The notes beneath the pieces were generated by a model. The model did no database searches, was not told the DNA's origin, and was given only the letters and a program-made list of their open reading frames with translations. From Eukaryota sp. TZLM1-RC (taxonomy: Eukaryota > Metamonada: BaSk clade): 64,000 nt of DNA. Below are positions 34,777-45,690 of this stretch, in pieces. The position numbers and the translations under genes are program-made. Position 1 is the first letter of the stretch. Each line of letters starts with the position of its first letter. The stretch spans positions 372,001 through 436,000 of the forward strand of contig JAUPSS010000012.1 in NCBI GenBank assembly GCA_040285825.1, written 5' to 3'.

Positions 34777-36948
34777 TCTTGAATACAAGAGTGCCAAGAT
34801 CAAAAAATGGAAGATTATTTTAATAGAATTTGATTTTTTTTCTCTACATACATCATACATGACTGTCCCTGAGACCAAAAAATCTCGTGGCCGTAAGAAA
34901 GGTTCTAAGCCGACCTGTTCCTTTTGCCATGTATCTGGTCATACTATTCGTTCCTGCTCAGCGAGAAAAGAAGCTGGTGTTTCCGCCTCCATTGATAAAC
35001 TGTCGCTGGATTCTGATGCAACTTTGTTCTCTCCTTCGGTTGTAGATACACCTGCTCCTGCCGATCTTAATGCTTCTCGTTTGATTGCTTTGGAAAAACC
35101 TGGTGGTGGTGTGCGTCCTATTGCTATTGGAGAGACAGTTATGCGTCTTTTGGCTATTTTTGTTTTAGAAGAATTAAATCAATTTCAATTAATTTTTTCA
35201 GACCCTTTCAGTTTGCTATTGGGGTCCCTGATGGTACAACGTGTGCTTCATTATCGGCTAATTTCTTATTTCACCGTTCTGCGTCCAATTTTTTGTTAAG
35301 TATTGATTATAAGAATGCCTTTAATTCTGTATTTCGTCATAGTATTTATGATCAATTGCAATTATATTTTCCTGAACTATTGCCCTATTTTCGATTGCTG
35401 TATGGTACGCCATCTAGCCTTGTTTTTGATTCTTTTACCCTTACCTCTGCTAGAGGTGTAAAACAAGGTGAGCCTCTTGGCCCTTTTTTCTTCTGTTTGG
35501 CATTGCACTTTGTTTTTTTGAAGTTTAAGGAACGCCATCCTCATGTTGACCTGTGTGCTTATGCTGATGATTCGTCGTTGATTGGTTCTCTTGATGATTT
35601 TGAATGTTCTGTAGGTGATTTCGTAGAACTTTCTAGATCAATTGGTTTGGATATTAACTTTAAAAAGTGTTTCCTTATTGGTAGAGTTGAGAAGCATTTT
35701 TCTTATGATGGTCAATTAATCAAATTTGTGAATTATAATACTCATTCTTTTAAATTTTTATGTACATATTTTAGCGACAAAAATGACATTTTGGAAATTT
35801 TGAACGACTTTCTTGATAATGTTAAGTCCCAGTTACAGGATATCTTGGATCTTGGAATCAAAAAGTATTTGGCATTTGCGGTTCTTTCATTTTGTTTCAA
35901 TTCCAAAATTAATCATTTCTTGAGGTCTATTCCCCCTTCCATAACTGAATCAATTGCTCAAAGATTTGATAGTATCAAAACTAATTTTTTAGCTTGTTTG
36001 GTTGAGATTAATCCATCAACAATTCCTTACCGCGCTTTCTTTTCGGTTTCTTTGGGTGGTGTTGGCTTTTCTAGAGCAGATTATCTGTGTAAGAGTGACT
36101 ATATAGGGGGTTTTAAAAATTTCCTTTTTGAGTTTAATCTGCGCTTTCAAAAGGTTTATGGCTATTTGCTTAATGAGAATTCATGGTCATCTTCCCTTAG
36201 TACTGTAATTCAGGAGTTGCCCATTGAAGTTTGGAATAAGTGCTTCCCATCTAAGATTGATGATATTCCTGAGAGATCTGTTGATTCTTTACGTTTTTCT
36301 GTTGTTAAATTACAAAATTCTATCTTACATAGTCTTGAGGACTTGGATTTTGCTAAACGTCTTAGTGTGACTAAGTCAGAGAATCCCGTCTTTGCAGCCT
36401 TTTTGATTGCTTTACAACAAAGTAGTGCTCTTATCACACAACAGCCTAGACCATTTGGGCTTCATCTCGACAATGATGCGTGGAAAATAAATATGCGACT
36501 TGGCCTTGGATTATTTCCCTCAGAACTATTGGTTAATAGTGTTTGTTGCTGTGTTAAAAGAACTAAAGCTGATTTCAAACATATTGTCAGTTGTAAAAAG
36601 TTCCTTCAGTTCAGGTCAATCTTACACAATTCAGTTCTTGATGTGACATATGAGATGTTTAGGTGTCATGGTTTTAATGGGAAAACAGAATCTCTACTGA
36701 AACATTACAGTGATAACGATATTTTCAACTGTCGTCGTGGAGATTTGATTGTACCCTTTACTAACTCATTTCAGGCGGTTGTTGATTTTACTATTGTTGA
36801 CCCTTGTGCAAAAGTGTACTTGTCTTCAGTTTTTAATGATGAAAATTCGCATCTGTGTCAGGCGGAGGCACGTAAGAATCAATTGTATGATGAAGTAATG
36901 AGGAATCTTAATCAAAATTTATACTCTTCTTTTGTCTTCATTCCGTTT

Positions 36949-37089
36949 TGATGCCGTTAGGCAGATGAACACACGAAGGAGAGAGAGAGAAATCTGAGTT
37001 TATTCATAAAACTGATTCATAAACGAGTATCACGTCATCAGTCAAAATACAATGAAACCTACTAATTCAATTTAAGTTCGACAACAACA
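36949..37089 (-). repeat. LTR of the 829-bp element (3' LTR)
   Basis: Near-perfect direct repeat of 37639-37777, with TG and CA ends on the plus strand. Young insertion, as only a GA slippage difference is seen. Confidence 0.85.
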
Positions 37090-37638
37090 CTACTTTTTCC
37101 CATTTTTCTGAGGACAAATACAGTACTGGCTCAATAGAGGGGAGATATGGGATTTGTTAAATTCTTCGGTGTATCGTTGGTATGAGAACGTTGGAGACCT
37201 ACGGGAAGAATTCCTCTGGCAAATCGGTTCAGAAAAGCTATGTCTGGCAACTTCAGTCCGGAAGCCCTACTCTTTACCTGGAGGAAACGTCGCAGGTAAC
37301 AGGACATGCGTTCTCGGACGTCACCAATACGGACATCAAGCTTCAGTTCTGACATAGCCAGACTAAAATCTTCGTACGTGACGAACGATACGACAGATTG
37401 TAGATGTCTGAGAAGAACATCGTCACTGGATGAGACGTCGGATTTCTGGAGAGATAGGACTCTAACAGAAAAGAATCGACCAATAGTCTTGCTGGAACAA
37501 GCTCTTTCTTAGGAGTCACCGAAGAATAAATCTTTCACTCCTATAGGAACAGAAGAACACTTTCAACTTTCATGGAAGAAAGAGACGTCAGGTTAACAGA
37601 GAGAACAGTCATCTGAAATAAGAAGGGCCAATAATTAT

Positions 37639-37777
37639 TGATGCCGTTAGGCAGATGAACACACGAAGGAGAGAGAGAAATCTGAGTTTATTCATAAAAC
37701 TGATTCATAAACGAGTATCACGTCATCAGTCAAAATACAATGAAACCTACTAATTCAATTTAAGTTCGACAACAACA
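37639..37777 (-). repeat. LTR of the 829-bp element (5' LTR)
   Basis: Partner of 36949-37089. The minus-strand interior next to it contains the putative primer-binding site TTGGCCC. Confidence 0.85.
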
Positions 37778-38070
37778 GTTTGCAATTTCGATTTTTGGAA
37801 GTATTGGTAAGATAGGTCAAAAATTTCTTGATTCTTTTGCCAAGTTATGTCTTGAACGTAACAGATTATTTAACATTTCCATTTGGCGTAATAGAATCAT
37901 CTTTGCTTTATTTCGAAGCTTTCCCAAATACTTGTCTCAGATATTCAAAAAGTTATATAGAAGTGTAAAGGTAGATGTGGAGAATTTTTCTTCTTATAAG
38001 TTCTAGTTTCAGCTGTATGTTGTCACTCTATAATAATAATAAATAATATATTATAGAATTTAAATCTATC

Positions 38071-38852
38071 TATTGAATTTTGCTAAATTTGTACTTACAT
38101 TTTTGCTAAACTTGTACTTTCTAAAATTTTGACATGATACAAGATCCTGATGGCGATAGTGCTAGAGTGAATGATATCAGTCCACGACAATGAAGTTCTT
38201 CCTTCAGGGCCCTCTTGGAATCTTGGAAAAGATGGAGTAACGAACAAGGCTTTGCTTTTCACTTATATGCTCATAAACCTGGTGTCTCCGTGTATTTCCG
38301 ATGTTCCTGCTGTGCTAATCAATGAAACCTAATCCTCAATGACACTTTTATTGAACGATTTCCTATTCACTTACAAGAACTTAATTTGTGGAGCAACTAG
38401 TTATTTCAAAAAGCTGTTCATTATATCGAGCAGAGTTTACTTCCAGATGGAACTGAATTTTTACATTGCTACATAGACCAATTCACTCATTTCCATAGCT
38501 ACACCACATCTCGTGTTGAATCAAATCATACAGAGCTGAAAAGGAATCGATTTATGGCAAAGAAGGACTTGACAGTTGGAAAAAAAAGGCAAGAAGATGT
38601 GGTAATTGTGGTAGAGAAGGGCACGACTAAGGGACTAAGTGTACGCTCCCTTGCGGTATATGTGGTGTAAGCGATCATAAGAAAAAGGATTGTCCAAAGA
38701 ATCAGAAGCATAACAAGAACATAGCATGAGAGACTATCTGAAGTGTTCTAGTAGTTTGAGTTGTTATAAAGAGTCTAAGTTGATATGGTACAGGGTTAGA
38801 CATTTTCAGTACAAGTTTGGCAAAATTTATTGGTACAAGTTTAGCAGGACCC
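38071..38852 (+). mobile_element. Mutator-like element (MULE), internally deleted
   Basis: An 8-bp duplication AAATCTAT flanks the element (38063-38070 and 38853-38860), the TSD length expected for MULEs. Both ends carry two copies of a motif, TTTTGCTAAACTTGTAC on the left (38079-38095 and 38101-38117) and its complement on the right (38809-38825 and 38833-38846). The interior keeps a FAR1/MULE-like N-terminal segment (SNEQGFAFHLYAHKPG, YFRCSCC) and then the transposase C-terminus (FHSYTTSRVESNHTELKR). Two zinc knuckles follow in another frame (CGNCGREGHD, CGICGVSDHKKKDC). The catalytic middle is missing. Confidence 0.78.
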
Positions 38853-38869
38853 AAATCTATTCCATCAAG

Positions 38870-39475
38870 AAACTAAACAACACAAATTAAAATTCTAAAT
38901 TTTCATGTGCCAAATCGGCCGAAAAGAATTGACTTGAAGTTTTTTCTTCATATAAGCGACCAAGAGATAATAAAGCAGAAGACAATGGGGGACGACACCT
39001 TTAAAAATTGAAAATACAATTCTGTTGTGCCAAAACGTTTCGTCAAAAACTCTTCCAGTACGTTGTTTCACAATTTCAACAAAATCATCCAGAAAAGATA
39101 AAGCAAGGGGGTAAACGTTCAATAAAGAGAAACTGCAAAAGGACAGAGGACATAATGAGTATGCGATTCTGCTTTTAAGGATTCCAATTTTGCCTTATAT
39201 TTGTCAATTTTGGCTTTTTCGAAAACAGCTAAGGGGTTTTTACACTTTGATTGAGCCATTGGAACAAAGGAATCATTACAGACATCAGTGGGTCTCACAT
39301 CTGTAATAATGGTAGTGCCTTCAAGACCTTCAAGCATTGAATCACCTCTATTTCGATCAAACGAATTCAAAGTATCTTCATCAACCAAACGGGAAAATAA
39401 TGGTTCCAAATAGGAAACAATTCTATGTGATTTTAACATACAATAGAGTTAATCCCTAACTACATTAAGTTGAAA
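38870..39475 (-). pseudogene. REL non-LTR 3' fragment (subfamily epsilon)
   Basis: Two minus frames (39439-39119 and 39122-38895) differ by a frameshift. They encode the REL core RNRGDSMLEGLEGTT, IITDVRPTDVC and KIDKYKAKLES, then YVLCPFAVSLY and FWHNRIVFSIFKGV. The copy is 5'-truncated just upstream of NVVRD at about 39475. A decayed sister lies at 14545-14960 and another at 45205-45690 on the plus strand. Confidence 0.75.
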
Positions 39476-39638
39476 GATGAATTTTTTCCTCCTCAAGTTT
39501 TAAGTTTGCTGGTATTTAGCATTCTTTTTTGCTTCCAAAAGTACCAACACATTTAATTTATCATTTGGATCTCTATTCCGACATGGTCATCATGTCGTGA
39601 TTCAGCTTTATTTCTGAGACATGCACATTTTAAAATTC

Positions 39639-39720
39639 AACCGAAAACCTTAACTAATACTTTTATCTACTATAAACCCATCAATTTAATGACGGGAGAT
39701 TTTCGCTATCCACTTGGATG
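39639..39720. repeat. Dispersed repeat shared with 59973-60056
   Basis: About 80 nt are clearly similar to 59973-60056, including ATGACGGGAGA and TTTTCGCTAT. Function unknown; probably part of an old element. Confidence 0.5.
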
Positions 39721-39769
39721 ACTTCAGTAGGTAATACTAATTCGCGCTTCATAGTATTTAATATTGGTG

Positions 39770-40205
39770 ATTAAGTCTTACGTAAAACCAAACAAAATAA
39801 TAAACTGCATGGATCTTGGAACGGACCATTTTTAGGTTATTCTTAGGTTATTGACATTCCTTCCAAATCCACTTTATTAAAGAATCTTACCGCTGCCTCC
39901 GAATTATAGGCTGCTAACAAAGATTGTAAAATCTTAAACGCCGAAAATCCTCTGGATATCGAATTCCTCAAGGCAGTCGCAGCAGGCTATGCTGAAAAAC
40001 ATGTTATAGAGAAAATCCTCTCAAAATATAGTTCTGACTCAGGTAGTTTCTGTACTGTTCAATGGTTTGGCGGTAAGACTACTGAAGAGCCTCTACATTT
40101 AGTAAGACATTCAGAAGCTTATAGGTTATTGAGTAAAGACGAGAGAATTAGCAAAGTTGGAAAACATACTTCTAATGGAAAAGGTCCCTTACAACGAGTC
40201 TAGCG
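39770..40205 (+). pseudogene. Gypsy integrase C-terminal fragment (gypsy C)
   Basis: The plus strand encodes, with two stops, LHGSWNGPFLGY, STLLKNLTAASEL and HVIEKILSKYSSDSG followed by CTVQWFGGKTTEEPL. This parallels the integrase tail of gypsy A (FHGCYAGPFLIEEV, LLLKNLVTGS, VIVKIIDHFDY, TAVWYDGE) and has a chromodomain-like spacing. Only the 3' part is left, followed by a likely LTR. Confidence 0.7.
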
Positions 40206-40253
40206 CCATTGAACGGCCTAGGCGTAGCAATAGATATAAGAATTAGTTTAGTT

Positions 40254-40404
40254 TGTTAGTTATTTGTATTAGTTGTATATTCGTTATAAAGCCGATTGAT
40301 TTTGAAAAAGGGAAGAAGCAGCGTTGGCGCCCTCAGGCTTTTAGAATATGAATATGAAAATAAATCATCTTTATCCAACCCTTCCTTTCCGACCTACGGC
40401 AACA
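40254..40404 (+). repeat. Probable solo or 3' LTR of gypsy C
   Basis: The stretch starts TGTTAGTTATTTG and ends CTACGGCAACA, ends comparable to the gypsy A LTR (TGTTG ... GGCATCA). It contains TATAAAG and AATAAA in the right order and follows the integrase tail directly. No second copy is present in the window. Confidence 0.5.
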
Positions 40405-40857
40405 CTCAAACCTAAACATAATTCATCAAACAGACGTTCTAAACGAACTGGATGATGAGCATCTAGTTTACATTGTAATTAGTTCAGCATTGTTTTAAAT
40501 TCAAATTGTTCTGTACATTGAAATATAGTGCAGTCTTCGAAATTGATTGTAATGGAAGTAAATATTTGAATTAATATTGTGAATTAAGATGAAACAATGT
40601 GACAAAGAGACTCTGCATAATCTTCAGGAAAATTGCTGTTCATAATGAAATGGAGATGGTCATTTTTTGGAACTTTAAAAAATTACAAACCAAGTAATAT
40701 CTGGTATTACCAACTATGATATATAGTAGGTCAGATACTTATTCAAAAGAGAGACAAATCAACTCAAAAACAGATTAATGAATATGAATTTATAAAACAA
40801 CAATCCTATGCAAAAATTTACTCAGGCTAAAGAACAATTTTGTTAATTGACATGAAT
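40405..40857. other. Intergenic, 3' side of EF-1alpha copy 1
   Basis: Nothing recognised. Unrelated to the sequence at the same position next to EF-1alpha copy 2. Confidence 0.5.
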
Positions 40858-42217
40858 TTACTTCTTCTTCTTGACGGCTCCCTTGGGTTCAGCCTTGACA
40901 GTCTTCTTGATAACACCAACAGCAACGGTTGATCTCATATCACGGACAGCGAAACGACCAAGTGGTGGATATTCAGTGAAAGCTTCGACACACATTGGTT
41001 TTTGGGGAACAAGTCTGACAATACCGGCGTCGTTCTTCTTGAGGAATTCGGGGTTTTCTTCTTGGAGGGCACCAGAACGTCTATCGACCTTTTGGAGGAT
41101 TTGAGAGAACTTACAAGAGATATGGGCGGTGTGACAATCAATAACGGGAGCGTATCCAGCACGGATTTGACCAGGATGGTTCATAATAATAACTTGGGCA
41201 TCGAAAGATTCGGTTTCCATAGCGGGTTTGTTGGCGTTGTCAGAAGTAACGTAACCTCTCTTAATATCCTTAACAGAGACGTTCTTGATATTGAAACCAA
41301 CATTGTCACCGGGGTAAGCTTCAGCAACAGATTCATGATGCATTTCAACAGACTTGATTTCGGCACAAACACCAGCGGGGGCGAAATTGGCAGTAATACC
41401 AGGACGGAGGATACCGGTTTCAACACGACCGACAGGGACGGTACCAATACCACCAATTTTGTAAACGTCTTGAAGGGGGAGTCTGAGGGGCTTGTCAACG
41501 GGACGCTTGGGAGGAGTAATGTTATCAAGAGCTTCAAGCATGATTGGTCCCTTATACCAGGGCATGTTCGAGGAGCGTTCAAGCATGTTATCACCATTGA
41601 AACCAGAGATGGGAATGAATGGGATCTTTTCAACCTTGAATCCAATACGCTTCAAGTAGCCAGATACTTCGTTCTTGATTTCAGAGTAACGTGATTCGGC
41701 GTAAGCAACAGACTTGTCGTCCATTTTGTTGATACCAACGATCATTTGCTTGACACCAAGAGTGAAAGCGAGGAGAGCATGTTCACGAGTTTGACCTTGT
41801 TCAGAGATACCAGCTTCGAATTCACCAACACCAGCGGCAACAATGAGAATGGCAACATCGGCTTGAGAGGTACCAGTAATCATATTCTTGATGAAATCTC
41901 TATGGCCTGGGGCATCAATAATGGTGAATTGGAACTTGGCAGTTTCAAACTTCCAGAGAGCAATATCAATGGTGATACCACGTTCACGTTCAGCCTTAAG
42001 CTTATCGAGAACCCATGCGTACTTGAAGGATCCCTTACCGAGTTCGGAGGCTTCCTTTTCGAACTTGGCAATGGTACGTTCATCGACACCACCACACTTG
42101 TAAATCAAATGTCCAGTAGTAGTAGACTTACCGACATCGACGTGACCAATAACGACGAGGTTGCAATGAATCTTATCCTTACCTATTATGAGAATGAATC
42201 GAGATGAACAAACCCAT
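40858..42217 (-). CDS. Translation elongation factor 1-alpha, copy 1
   Basis: The gene has a 4-nt first coding exon (ATGG, 42217-42214), a 31-nt intron (42183-42213, GTTTGT...AATAG) and a long second exon (42182-40858), giving 442 residues starting MGKDK. GTPase motifs are intact: P-loop [16 protein letters not shown] (G3) and NKMD (G4). The C-terminal [17 protein letters not shown] and a KKKK tail are typical. The frame that seems to start further upstream is intron sequence read through. EF-1alpha delivers aminoacyl-tRNA to the ribosome. The coding sequence and intron are almost identical to copy 2 at 49845-51204, while the flanks differ. Confidence 0.95.
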
Positions 42218-43430
42218 GAGAACCGAAACAAAAAAAAGTGTCCAGATTCGATTTCATTTTCAAATTGAAATGCCTATTTCAAGCATCAATCAAACTTATT
42301 CCAAGAAATAACATTCTTGGTGACATCGTCCACAGACGATCTAGAATCCTCGAATAATTGGCCACCAATCTCAGTGAGCCCATTTCTCCTCTAACCCCTT
42401 TTAGCTGTCCTTCTTGTCTTGAAACTAGACATCTGAATACTTATTATTACCTTGTCTCTCTTATTCACACTCTTTCTACTCATCTTTCCGCCATGTAAGA
42501 TGTTCCTCCTGTCTTCACGTGTATTACCATCAGTTATCAATTTACACCCTTACACCTCTGGTATCGTTTGTTCACTCTCTACGAATCAACTCACTGCAAT
42601 CTTAATCTACTTCAGTCTAACCTACTGCTGATATACATGAACTTCTAAAGTCTAATGAGCAGAAGACTTTTGCACTTCCTGAACTCCAATCGAAACTGCA
42701 TTGAAAACACTGGTAATGTTAGTCAACATGGCTTCCTTACAGAGATTGATTATGACTAATTTCATATTAATGTAGTGTGATACGATGATAAGTCTGAAGA
42801 CATCCACGCTGCTATGAGTGAAACCTATCCCCTTGAATTCAGTTTGGACTCTTGAGAAAGAAGATTTTCTGGTTAATAACCTATTTCTGAACCTTCACTG
42901 TTTTGAATGTGCGTGGTTGATAATAATTTGTGTAAATACTAGGGAATAATATTTATACAATATAATAAATATAATATTATATAATATTAGTGACGGTAGT
43001 ATTATAGGTGATTTAAATTGTAACTAAAAGTGCTAATACTCACCACATAACTAATAGTTCTTAAATAAAATATTATCGATTCATGTTTTAATATAGTGTT
43101 CGATCAAGTCTTGTTAAAAAGAATAGTGTTGGTGAAAGAAGTGGTGTGTTGAAAGAGGATTTAATAACTATGTGCACAAAACGAAAACCACATTCTGAAT
43201 TTACGGGCTCTATCGCTCCGTTTTTCTTCTTATCTCATATTATGTTCCTTGAGACACTTCGATTGTTTCAAAGAATACTTTTAAAATCTTCGATAGTGTC
43301 AAGGAGAATTTTTCTCTAAGAACACGTCCACTTGTCACGAAATTTGGAAAGGAGCTTCGATTACGTCAACAGTTATCGACGAATTAATTTGTGATTCTTG
43401 ACAGTTTTATTTGTTTGAGGTGAGTCCAGT
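42218..43430 (+). other. Region with decayed coding-like sequence
   Basis: From about 42305 to 42860 one plus frame reads through about 180 codons with about six stops, containing PISPLTPFSCPSCLETRHL and SEDIHAAMSETYPLEFS. The low stop density and composition suggest an old coding relic, perhaps of a retroelement, but no domain is certain. The rest, including AT-rich repeats near 42950-43000, shows nothing. Confidence 0.3.
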
Positions 43431-43440
43431 CGTTCCTCAG

Positions 43441-43780
43441 CTACAAGGATGTGTAATATTCTTGATTTTTTATTTTCAGTGTATAATGGCAAGTGCGTTG
43501 AATCATATTCGCTTAATCACAAATACAAGGATTTCGTATTTCAAATAAAGTTTGATTTTGTTTTTATATTTTGTATTTATGTTTATTTTAACATATAAAG
43601 TTTGAACACACCGTTGTGAATCGTTTAATTAATCAGTATGAATCAGATTTATCTGAAATAATCAGCACTTTGACAAGTTGCAGTGGTGAAAATGCTTTTC
43701 ATGCTACAGCTGTTGCAGAAATAGTTAACCTTATTGAAATTTTAAAACGCTACAGGACGGTTCTGTTTGCGAAGTTTTAA
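43441..43780 (+). CDS. Putative spliced gene, last exons, unknown function
   Basis: Two GT-AG introns of the local type, 43451-43479 (29 nt) and 43536-43600 (65 nt), join three segments in consistent phase. The joined segments read LQGLYNGKCVESYSLNHKY and then FEHTVVNRLINQYESDLSE and NLIEILKRYRTVLFAKF, with a TAA at 43778-43780. The start and upstream exons were not found (a stop lies upstream in frame). No family is recognised. The helical, charged composition looks like a real protein. It could also be a relic. Confidence 0.4.
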
Positions 43781-44007
43781 AACCTTTTGGGGATTTTTTT
43801 GGGGGATCTAACTATGACATTTCCTGTTTGTATGTGTTTGCTTACTAAAAAATAATTAAATTTAAGGTGGTCTGAAGATGAGAAGCAGGTTTGGTTACAG
43901 ATTGTTAATAATTGTTTTTGAAAATTAAAGATTGTTTTGAATGAAATGTCACAAAAAAATAACTTTATTAGATGTTTCTACTTTTGTTTATTCTACAAAA
44001 CAACAAA

Positions 44008-44930
44008 CTAAAACACATAAGAAACAAAATTCTCCACGCCAACTCTTGATGAATCCTTATGCAGCTTGGACATCATTAAATTGAAATATTTGGGAACACT
44101 TCTGTACAAAGGAAAAATGATACGATTCTTCCAAAGATTCCCTGCAAAATTCTTACCACTTGAACGACATAAATTATCAAAATCATTGAGAAAATTCAAG
44201 GCAGACTGTCCAATGTGTGTTTTCAAAGTGTACAATGAATTAAACAGATTATTATCGCTATGATGCTTCAACAACGGTGCTACTTTGCAACTAAAATTGT
44301 AACACTTAAACATCTCATATGTCACATCAGGAACGGCATTTTGAAGAACTGACCGATATTGAAGAAATTTCTTACAACTTACATTATGACGGAAATTTAC
44401 AGTCAGTTTTTCGTTACAAATACAAACAGAATTATTCTAAAGACCACTTGGATACAGCCCTAATCTCAAACGCATGTTTTGTTTCCAAGCTTCATTTGTT
44501 AAGTGAAGACCAAATGGCCGTGGTTACTGAGATATTAAATTAGTGCAATTCTTGATGTCTGATAAAAGGGCAGCAAAGACGGGATCATTAATCTTTGTCT
44601 GACCAAGACGTTGAGAAAAATTCAGGTCTTCAAAACCAATTAAAACAGACTTCCGTAATTTCACAACAGCAAGATGAAGATTAGACAAAGATCTCGAAGG
44701 TACAGAAGGCAAACCTGAAGGAAAACACTTATTCCACATATCACTAGGTAGTTCCTGTACAATGTTCTGGAGTAAAATTAATAAAGGATGTGATTCATTC
44801 AAAGGAACTTGATCAAACTTATTAAATATTAAAAAATTTTAAAAAAAATGAAAAATAATAAACAATATCTTCAAAACAAGCTTCCACACCATCAAACCGT
44901 ACAGCAGCAATGACATCAAAGCTTTCGAAT
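44008..44930 (-). pseudogene. REL non-LTR fragment (subfamily alpha) with internal deletion
   Basis: The minus strand encodes the linker (LPSDMWNKCFPSGLPS, FSQRLGQTKINDPVFA). In broken frame, the zinc-finger/R-H region and VTYEMFKCYNFSCKV follow. The REL core is deleted between NNLFNS and LYTLKTHIG, and the terminal LWKNRIIFPLYRSVPKY is present. It is close to the copy at 7166-7762. At 44860-44930 a few codons of a second element tail (FDGVEACFEDIVY) abut. Confidence 0.75.
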
Positions 44931-45204
44931 TAATTTGATATAGTGTATGTATCTCTAGGTTTAACAAATTTTTTCAGGGTCAGTTTGCCATGATTTTAAA
45001 GATTCAAAATATAAAATTTTAGAGTTTAATTACTCTGCTTGCTCAGATCTATAGACTACTTTTAAATGACAGTACACTTTCTTGTTCAATGCGGCTTCGA
45101 TATTTCATATGTCCTAATTAAGTGCTCCGTATTTTGATTTATTAATGGATCAAAAATTTCTCAAAGTCATATTTTTTTAGTTGTAAATACTTTATTACTT
45201 TCCA
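44931..45204. other. Intergenic
   Basis: Nothing recognised. Confidence 0.5.
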
Positions 45205-45690
45205 ATCAAAACTTCGCGATGCAGTTAGGGATCAACTCTATTGTTTGTTCCTGTGGTCGAAATAGAGGTGATTTAATACTTGAATGTCTTGAAGGGACGA
45301 CTATCATTACTGATGTTATATCAACTGATGTGTGTAATCATTGTCCTTTACCGTTAGCTTAATCAAAATATAAGGACTCTTTATCTGTTGCCGAAATAGA
45401 TAAAATTGATAAATATAAAGCACAGTTGCTATCCTCCGAATACCGAATCGCTTACTCATCATGTCCTCTGTTCATTTTCATTCTCCTTACGTAAGTCCCT
45501 TAAACCAATTGCTTTATCTTTCTTGAAAGATTTTTATTCAAATTGCAAAACAACGCACATAAAGAATTTTGGCAAGATGTGTTTGTAGAACAAGATTGTA
45601 TTTTCAATTTTAAAAGGTGTTCTTCCCTTATTGATTTCTGCTTTATTATTTCTCTTTCGTTATTTTGAAAGAAAAACTTTCAGTTATTTG
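45205..45690 (+). pseudogene. REL non-LTR fragment (subfamily epsilon), decayed
   Basis: The plus strand keeps KLRDAVRDQLYC, NRGDLILECLEGTT, IITDVISTDVC and KIDKYKAQLLSS in frames broken by stops, matching the copy at 38870-39475. Later blocks survive only as short pieces. Confidence 0.65.

Larger units (their letters stand above)
36949..37777 (-). mobile_element. Non-autonomous LTR retrotransposon (829 bp)
   Basis: Two LTRs, 36949-37089 (141 bp) and 37639-37777 (139 bp), differ by one GA unit. The target duplication is GTTT (36945-36948 and 37778-37781). Removing the element restores the REL frame (FIPF joined to AISIFGS). On the minus strand the LTRs start TGTTGT and end GGCATCA, as in gypsy A, and TTGGCCC follows as a possible primer-binding site. 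Inside is only one minus frame (37510-37131, MSELKLDVRIGDVRERMS), possibly a gag remnant. The element thus probably depended on a gypsy relative. Confidence 0.88.
34832..38053 (+). mobile_element. REL-type non-LTR retrotransposon (subfamily alpha), nearly full length, host of an LTR insertion
   Basis: The element is bounded by a 9-bp duplication ATAGAATTT (34823-34831 and 38054-38062). After a 27-nt leader the frame starts at ATG 34859. It encodes a CCHC knuckle (CSFCHVSGHTIRSC), RT motifs LEKPGGGVRPIAIGETV, IDYKNAFNSV, ARGVKQGEPLG, LCAYADDSSLIG and GLDINFKKC, the linker, and a CCHC-like finger (CCCVKRTKADFKHIVSC). The endonuclease core is CRRGDLIVPF, VVDFTIVDPC and AEARKNQLYDE, ending in a WRNRIIFALFRSFPKY block. 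The arrangement (single ORF, RT then REL) is that of R2/CRE-type elements. A frameshift near 35200 and an LTR element at 36949-37777 inactivate it. It lies divergently, 47 bp from the eIF2A start. Confidence 0.87.

Noticed and set aside
33172-34878. Longer eIF2A start at 34878
   Set aside because: The extra 34 residues are hydrophobic, not family-like, and overlap the REL insertion; ATG 34776 gives the normal start.
41002-41694. 230-codon plus-strand ORF opposite EF-1alpha copy 1 (and its equivalent at 49989-50681)
   Set aside because: It is the antisense of the highly biased EF-1alpha coding frame, which removes stops on the other strand; no domain.
44319-44543. 74-codon plus-strand ORF
   Set aside because: It lies opposite the REL zinc-finger region of the alpha copy at 44008-44930, whose broken translation matches the family.
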